A stretch of DNA of 25,709 bases from Spirochaetota bacterium (GTDB taxonomy: Bacteria; Spirochaetota; UBA4802; JAFGJZ01). Positions 21,868 through 25,709 of this stretch are shown in pieces. Numbering within the stretch: position 1 is the first letter of the stretch; every line of letters starts with the position of its first letter. The notes beneath the pieces are model-generated. The model saw only the letters and a program-made list of their open reading frames with translations. It ran no database searches and was not told where the DNA came from. The translations under genes were made by a program, and so were the position numbers. The stretch is from the NCBI GenBank assembly GCA_022704645.1, contig JAKJGA010000008.1, positions 1 to 25,709 of the forward strand, read 5' to 3'.

Positions 21868-23517
21868 ATGAAAATAATGCTTGTATATTTATGCGACCAT
21901 GAAGACAGAAATGATTACTATATATCTCTGCTGCCGGTAGGTCTATTTTCAATCGCATCATTTCTTGAGTCAAAGGGACATGATATCGTGCTTGCGAATT
22001 ATTCTCATGCGGGCAGCACCAAAGCTCATGAGGAAATTCTTAAAATAAAACCTGATATCCTTGGAATTTCAATTTTTACACATAATAAGAACGAATCCAA
22101 TAGGCTTTTGAAACTTTTTGAAGGAAGAAAAAAGTTTCATCTGACAATAGGTGGAGTTCATGCTTCATTTTTGGCGGACGAATATCTGAAACGTTTTCCA
22201 TCAGTTGATTCGGTAATAAAGGGTGAAGGAGAAAATTCATTTCTTGATCTTATTGATGATTTAAATGCTGGGAAAAAAGAAAGAAAAACATATGAGTGCC
22301 GCAGGCTTGATGATCTTTCTGAAGTAAGGCTTTCATCAAAGTTTTCCGGATTATCAATCGGAATAAATCCTAATGAGCAGTTTAAATATATTATCACTTC
22401 AAGAGGATGCCCCAATTCATGTACTTACTGCTCATCGCCGGCATACTGGACACGCAAAGTAACTTATTCGTCTGTCGATGACATTATTTCAGAAATAAAA
22501 TATCTTCAGAATCGTTATGGAATTATTTATTTTGGAATTAGAGATGATAATTTCACACTAAAGAAAAGTCGTGTAATGGAATTTTGCGATAAGCTTATTA
22601 AAAACAAAATATATATTATGTGGAATTGCCAGAGCAGGGTTGATACAATCGATTTTGAAATGCTTACTGCGATGAAACTTTCCGGATTGGAACATATTCA
22701 GTTCGGAGTTGAATCCGGTTCTGAAAAAATACTTTCACTATATGATAAAAAAATAACACCGGATAAAATCATTTCGGCATCAGAAATGGTACGGCGCGCC
22801 GGAGTTTATCTTTCCATTTATCTGATGTGCGGAGTATTTGAAGAAACTAAGGCGGATATCCGAAAAACAAAGGAACTAATTGGGAAAATTCTTCCTGGAG
22901 ATGTTCTTGTATCTCCTGTTGCATATTATCCCGGAACAGCTTTATATAATCAAGCGGTAAAAAAAGGTCTCATTTCAGACTCGGACTGGTTTAAAAAAAC
23001 AAGGGGAATATATCTCCGTAATGATGATGAATCAAATGATATGATTGATGACATATTAAATTGTGCATCCATCACCAGAGAAAAAGCTTGGTATAGGGAT
23101 AAAGATTTTGATTATCATAGAAAAAATATCGGAGCAGATTCGTGGGTGACAGAAATTTTACATGGAGACTTTAAGCTTGACAGTGATAAAATGCCTCAAG
23201 CGAGAGCATTTTATACGAAGGCTGCAAAGATTACTCCGTTAAATCCCTGGCCTTATCTTAGAAATGGGAAGGCTTTTTTCTTTGAAGGTGAATTTGAATC
23301 TGCATTGAAAAGCTATATTCAGGTTACTGATCTTGTTCCTAATTATTACGGCGGATGGCTTAAATCGGCAGAAAGCGCGCTTGCCTCAGGACGCGTTGAA
23401 CTTGCGGGTGAGTGTATAAAAAAAGCAAAAGAACTTAATCCTTATGATCAGAGAATAAACGGGGTACTAAGCACTTTGAACAGAAATATTAAAAATCGAT
23501 ACTCATATAAAAATTGA
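21868..23517 (+). CDS. B12-binding-domain radical SAM protein with C-terminal TPR repeats
   Basis: 549 residues in three parts. Residues 1-~130 are a Rossmann-like B12-binding-type domain (PVGLFSIASFLESKGHDI; IGGVHASFLADEYLKR; VIKGEGENSF) lacking the DxHxxG cobalt-ligand motif, as is common in this class. Residues ~170-390 are the radical SAM core, with the [4Fe-4S] cysteines C181-x3-C185-x2-C188 in SRGCPNSCTYC, followed by IQFGVESGSE and VSPVAYYPGTALY. Residues ~450-540 hold about three TPR-like repeats (ARAFYTKAAKITPLNPWPYL; ALKSYIQVTDLVPNYYGGW; AGECIKKAKELNPYD). Relatives modify lipids, hopanoids or natural products; the substrate here is unknown. It stands alone between two minus-strand envelope genes and overlaps the lipoprotein gene by 29 bases. 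Confidence 0.9.
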   Translation: MKIMLVYLCDHEDRNDYYISLLPVGLFSIASFLESKGHDIVLANYSHAGSTKAHEEILKIKPDILGISIFTHNKNESNRLLKLFEGRKKFHLTIGGVHASFLADEYLKRFPSVDSVIKGEGENSFLDLIDDLNAGKKERKTYECRRLDDLSEVRLSSKFSGLSIGINPNEQFKYIITSRGCPNSCTYCSSPAYWTRKVTYSSVDDIISEIKYLQNRYGIIYFGIRDDNFTLKKSRVMEFCDKLIKNKIYIMWNCQSRVDTIDFEMLTAMKLSGLEHIQFGVESGSEKILSLYDKKITPDKIISASEMVRRAGVYLSIYLMCGVFEETKADIRKTKELIGKILPGDVLVSPVAYYPGTALYNQAVKKGLISDSDWFKKTRGIYLRNDDESNDMIDDILNCASITREKAWYRDKDFDYHRKNIGADSWVTEILHGDFKLDSDKMPQARAFYTKAAKITPLNPWPYLRNGKAFFFEGEFESALKSYIQVTDLVPNYYGGWLKSAESALASGRVELAGECIKKAKELNPYDQRINGVLSTLNRNIKNRYSYKN

Positions 23518-23821
23518 AGGTATTAAATGATTTTTCTTCATCTTTGCCGAAACGATTAAGCTGCTGTTCTTTATATTCGGTATAAATGGGATCAGTATCA
23601 ACACCATTCAGAAAATCGGTTTTCTGTTTAAAATACATTATATAACGAGGATCTCCATACCAGAAAATAAGCGTAACATTTGTCTGGTAGTCTGTCTTAT
23701 ATGGATTAGGAGTATGAAAATACATAGGTGCTGCGCATGAAGATATCGCACATGCGGCAGCTATTAAAAATAATATTTTAATGCCGCTTTTTTTGACGGA
23801 ATAGGAATCTTTACCGGACAT
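23489..23821 (-). CDS. Small putative lipoprotein (110 aa)
   Basis: Unrecognised. The basic N-terminus and hydrophobic stretch (GIKILFLIAAACAISS) end at a probable lipid-attachment Cys, C29 (lipobox ISSC), which fits the relaxed lipoboxes of spirochaetes. The mature part is ~80 residues, rich in Tyr/Phe and Asp (YQTNVTLIFWYGDPRYIMYF), with a C-terminal aromatic-acidic ending (FYMSIDF). No good ribosome-binding site is visible before the ATG at 23819-23821, and no other start codon precedes the signal peptide. Its 3' end overlaps the radical SAM gene antisense by 29 bases. Location is inferred to be periplasm-facing or surface-facing; function unknown. Confidence 0.72.
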   Translation of the reverse strand: MSGKDSYSVKKSGIKILFLIAAACAISSCAAPMYFHTPNPYKTDYQTNVTLIFWYGDPRYIMYFKQKTDFLNGVDTDPIYTEYKEQQLNRFGKDEEKSFNTFNFYMSIDF

Positions 23822-23924
23822 AATTTATTGATTGACGCTTTTCCCTTTGATAAAAGATTAATTTCGACGGGAAATTTATCAAGACAAATTCCTGTTTTAT
23901 TGAAATATTATATTGGAGCGGAAA

Positions 23925-25541
23925 ATGAGCAGATTGACTGAAAAAAAAGAGTGGGCGGCTCTCAAAGCGCATTATGAAGTTATAAAAAATGAACATATGA
24001 GAGATATGTTCTCAAAGGATTCAAAAAGATTTTCTAAGTTTTCGATTAATGAGGGAGATATTCTATTAGATTATTCAAAAAATAGAATCAATGAAGAAAC
24101 AATCAAGCTTCTCATTTCTCTTGCAGAATCGTCCGACCTGAAAAAAGAAATAGAAAACATGTTCAAAGGTGAAAAAATCAATAAAACAGAAAACCGTTCA
24201 GTTCTTCACACAGCTTTGCGAAACACTTCGAAAACTCCTGTCAATGTTGATGGAGTTAACGTAACTGAGGATATTTTTGCTGTTTTAGAAAAAATGAAAT
24301 CTTTCTCTGAGAAAGTTAGAAATGGCGAGTGGAAGGGATTCACCGGAAAACCGATTAAATATGTGGTTAATATAGGTATAGGCGGTTCGGATTTGGGTCC
24401 AGTTATGGTAACAGAAGCTCTCAAACCTTATTCAAAAAGAGACCTTAAGATGTTCTTTGTTTCAAATGTTGACGGTACACATATAGCCGAGACATTGCGT
24501 GCGATCAACGCTGAAGAATCTCTTTTCATTGTCGCTTCAAAGACTTTTACGACGCAGGAGACAATGGCAAACGCGGAAAGTGCAAAAAAATGGCTTCTTG
24601 AAAAACTTGGTGATGAAAAATCCGTAGTTAAGCATTTTGTCGCACTTTCTACAAATTCAAAAGAAGTGTCAAAATTCGGAATCGATACTGCAAATATGTT
24701 TGAGTTCTGGGACTGGGTCGGCGGAAGATACTCGCTAACATCTGCAATCGGTCTTTCTGTTATGCTTTCAATCGGTTACGATAATTTCTACGAACTTCTT
24801 GAAGGCTTTCATGAAATGGATAATCATTTCAGAAATACATCTTTTGATAAAAACATTCCTGTGATCATGGCTCTGCTCGGAATATGGTACAATAATTTTT
24901 TTGGAGCAGAATCTCATGCGATTCTGCCGTACGATCAATATATGCATCGTTTTCCGGCATATTTTCAACAGGGAGATATGGAGTCAAACGGCAAATATAC
25001 AGACAGAGACGGAAAGAGAGTCGATTATAGTACAGGTCCAGTTATATGGGGAGAACCGGGAACAAACGGACAGCATGCGTTTTATCAGCTGATACATCAG
25101 GGAACGAAGCTGATTCCTTGTGATTTCATAGGTTTTGCAGAAAGTCAGAATAAGATCGGTGATCATCATACTAAATTTATGAGCAATTTCTTTGCACAAC
25201 CTCAGGCTCTTGCTTTCGGCAAAACGGCGGAAGAGCTTCGAAAAGAAGGCGAGAAAGAAGAACTGATTCCGCACAAGACTTTTGAAGGAAACAGACCTAC
25301 AAACAGCATAATGGCAAAAAAGCTTACTCCTAAAGTTCTTGGCAAACTTGTAGCTATGTATGAGCACAAAATATTCGTTCAAGGTATCATCTGGAATATT
25401 TTCTCATTTGATCAGTGGGGAGTTCAGCTTGGAAAAGTTCTCGCTCAGAAAATAATACCTCAGCTAGAGAATGATTCAACAGCACTTTCAAATGATTCAT
25501 CTACAAACGGATTGATAGAGTTTTATAGAAAGAATAAATAG
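23925..25541 (+). CDS. pgi: Glucose-6-phosphate isomerase
   Basis: Interconverts glucose-6-phosphate and fructose-6-phosphate in glycolysis. The 538-residue length and motifs are those of the E. coli/eukaryote-type enzyme: NIGIGGSDLGP, ASKTFTTQETMANA, FEFWDWVGGRYSLTSAIG, QQGDMESNGKY with catalytic E353, GEPGTNGQHAF with ring-opening H384, NFFAQPQALAFGK, HKTFEGNRPTNSI and DQWGVQLGK with K504 (Gln where WGVELGK is usual). The ATG at 23925 is chosen because GGAG (23915-23918) lies 6 bases upstream; a TTG at 23913 would sit on that site. Single gene, followed by an 8-bp hairpin. Confidence 0.97.
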   Translation: MSRLTEKKEWAALKAHYEVIKNEHMRDMFSKDSKRFSKFSINEGDILLDYSKNRINEETIKLLISLAESSDLKKEIENMFKGEKINKTENRSVLHTALRNTSKTPVNVDGVNVTEDIFAVLEKMKSFSEKVRNGEWKGFTGKPIKYVVNIGIGGSDLGPVMVTEALKPYSKRDLKMFFVSNVDGTHIAETLRAINAEESLFIVASKTFTTQETMANAESAKKWLLEKLGDEKSVVKHFVALSTNSKEVSKFGIDTANMFEFWDWVGGRYSLTSAIGLSVMLSIGYDNFYELLEGFHEMDNHFRNTSFDKNIPVIMALLGIWYNNFFGAESHAILPYDQYMHRFPAYFQQGDMESNGKYTDRDGKRVDYSTGPVIWGEPGTNGQHAFYQLIHQGTKLIPCDFIGFAESQNKIGDHHTKFMSNFFAQPQALAFGKTAEELRKEGEKEELIPHKTFEGNRPTNSIMAKKLTPKVLGKLVAMYEHKIFVQGIIWNIFSFDQWGVQLGKVLAQKIIPQLENDSTALSNDSSTNGLIEFYRKNK

Positions 25542-25561
25542 TTTCTACAGGATGTAGAAAC
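25541..25561 (+). other. Hairpin after pgi
   Basis: GTTTCTAC (25541-25548) pairs with GTAGAAAC (25554-25561) over a 5-base loop. It begins at the last base of the pgi stop codon. No T-run follows, so it may protect the mRNA 3' end or be part of the adjacent palindromic tract rather than an intrinsic terminator. Confidence 0.6.
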
Positions 25562-25608
25562 ATTGCCCGCGAGGCGGACGAAGTCCGCAGCGGGAGAACG
25601 CAAGCAAT
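25562..25608. repeat. Nested palindromic element, copy 1
   Basis: The outer arms ATTGC (25562-25566) and GCAAT (25604-25608) enclose CCCGC/GCGGG (25566-25570, 25590-25594). Inside these lies GCGGAC/GTCCGC (25574-25579, 25583-25588) with a GAA loop. Outer and middle arms share one base. GC-rich compared with the rest of the window; no reading frame of note. Confidence 0.6.
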
Positions 25609-25646
25609 ACCTCGGAGATTGAGGCGTTAAATTGATTTAAGGTTGT

Positions 25647-25683
25647 ATTCGGAGCGAACAGGAAGTTCGCGGAGATAACGAAT
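25647..25683. repeat. Nested palindromic element, copy 2
   Basis: The outer arms ATTCG (25647-25651) and CGAAT (25679-25683) enclose GCGAAC/GTTCGC (25654-25659, 25665-25670). The design and the core pattern (GCGRAC, then GAAGT, then YCGC, then GGAGA) resemble copy 1, as if diverged from one unit. The linker between the copies holds CCTC/GAGG and TTAAAT/ATTTAA pairs. The window ends 26 bases later. Confidence 0.5.
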
Positions 25684-25709
25684 CATTTTATTGATATCAT
25701 TAGCAAATT

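Noticed and set aside
25137..25175. Apparent loss of a catalytic histidine in pgi, where E. coli has THNP and this protein has SQNK
   Set aside because: The ring-opening His of this family is the one in GTNGQH, 31 residues after the catalytic Glu in DMESNGK, and both are present.
24984..25382. 132-codon minus-strand frame inside pgi
   Set aside because: It is antisense to the most conserved part of pgi, and its product has no coherent domain.
25562..25683. CRISPR array or tRNA in the tail
   Set aside because: There are only two diverged palindromic units without equal-length spacers, and no cloverleaf or T-loop sequence.

Overview
The window is AT-rich and densely packed. It carries mostly housekeeping and cell-envelope genes of a double-membraned bacterium, and a spirochaete is the best guess. 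Four things point that way: the RpoD and DnaG sequence character together with the yqeY-dnaG-rpoD order; an MlaE/F/D-type envelope lipid transport operon; relaxed-lipobox lipoproteins and exported proteins; and an all-helical exported protein that resembles, from memory, the spirochaetal flagellar coiling protein FcpA. The lineage is an inference, since there is no 16S rRNA gene here. No mobile element, CRISPR array, tRNA or rRNA was seen.

Layout. 1-2.7 kb: the 3' part of an LCP/LytR_C-type protein, then rsfS, then an NtrC-family sigma-54 response regulator joined by an ATGA overlap. 2.7-4.7 kb: a small unknown minus-strand gene, dinB (Pol IV), a 2[4Fe-4S] ferredoxin and rpsU with a strong terminator. 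4.7-7.4 kb: rarA, pyrE and an exported beta-barrel-like protein closed by a 19-bp terminator hairpin. 7.5-11.7 kb: yqeY-dnaG-rpoD, with a terminator-like hairpin buried in the last codons of dnaG and a strong terminator after rpoD. The classical rpsU-dnaG-rpoD macromolecular synthesis cluster is therefore present but split by rarA, pyrE and the barrel gene.

11.7-14.7 kb: a membrane sensor with no output domain, murB, a DEDDh exonuclease fused to a WYL-like domain, and a convergent STAS protein. 14.8-17.4 kb: a PanP-like PLP decarboxylase convergent with the helical exported protein. 17.6-20.7 kb: mlaE-mlaF-mlaD followed by an overlapping GT2 glycosyltransferase. 20.7-23.8 kb: a beta-propeller protein (minus), a B12-binding radical SAM protein with a C-terminal TPR tail (plus) and a small lipoprotein (minus). 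23.9-25.5 kb: pgi. The last 170 bases are a relatively GC-rich non-coding tract with two nested palindromes of similar design.

The most unusual item is the MlaF-like ATPase subunit. Its frame is intact and its fold is recognisable, but Walker A, the signature motif, Walker B, the catalytic glutamate and the H-loop histidine are all replaced. The MlaE coupling region looks altered too, so this looks like an Mce/Mla transporter with a pseudo-ATPase. Other points worth a look are the exonuclease-WYL fusion, the attenuator-like hairpin between dnaG and rpoD, the orphan sensor and the palindromic tail.
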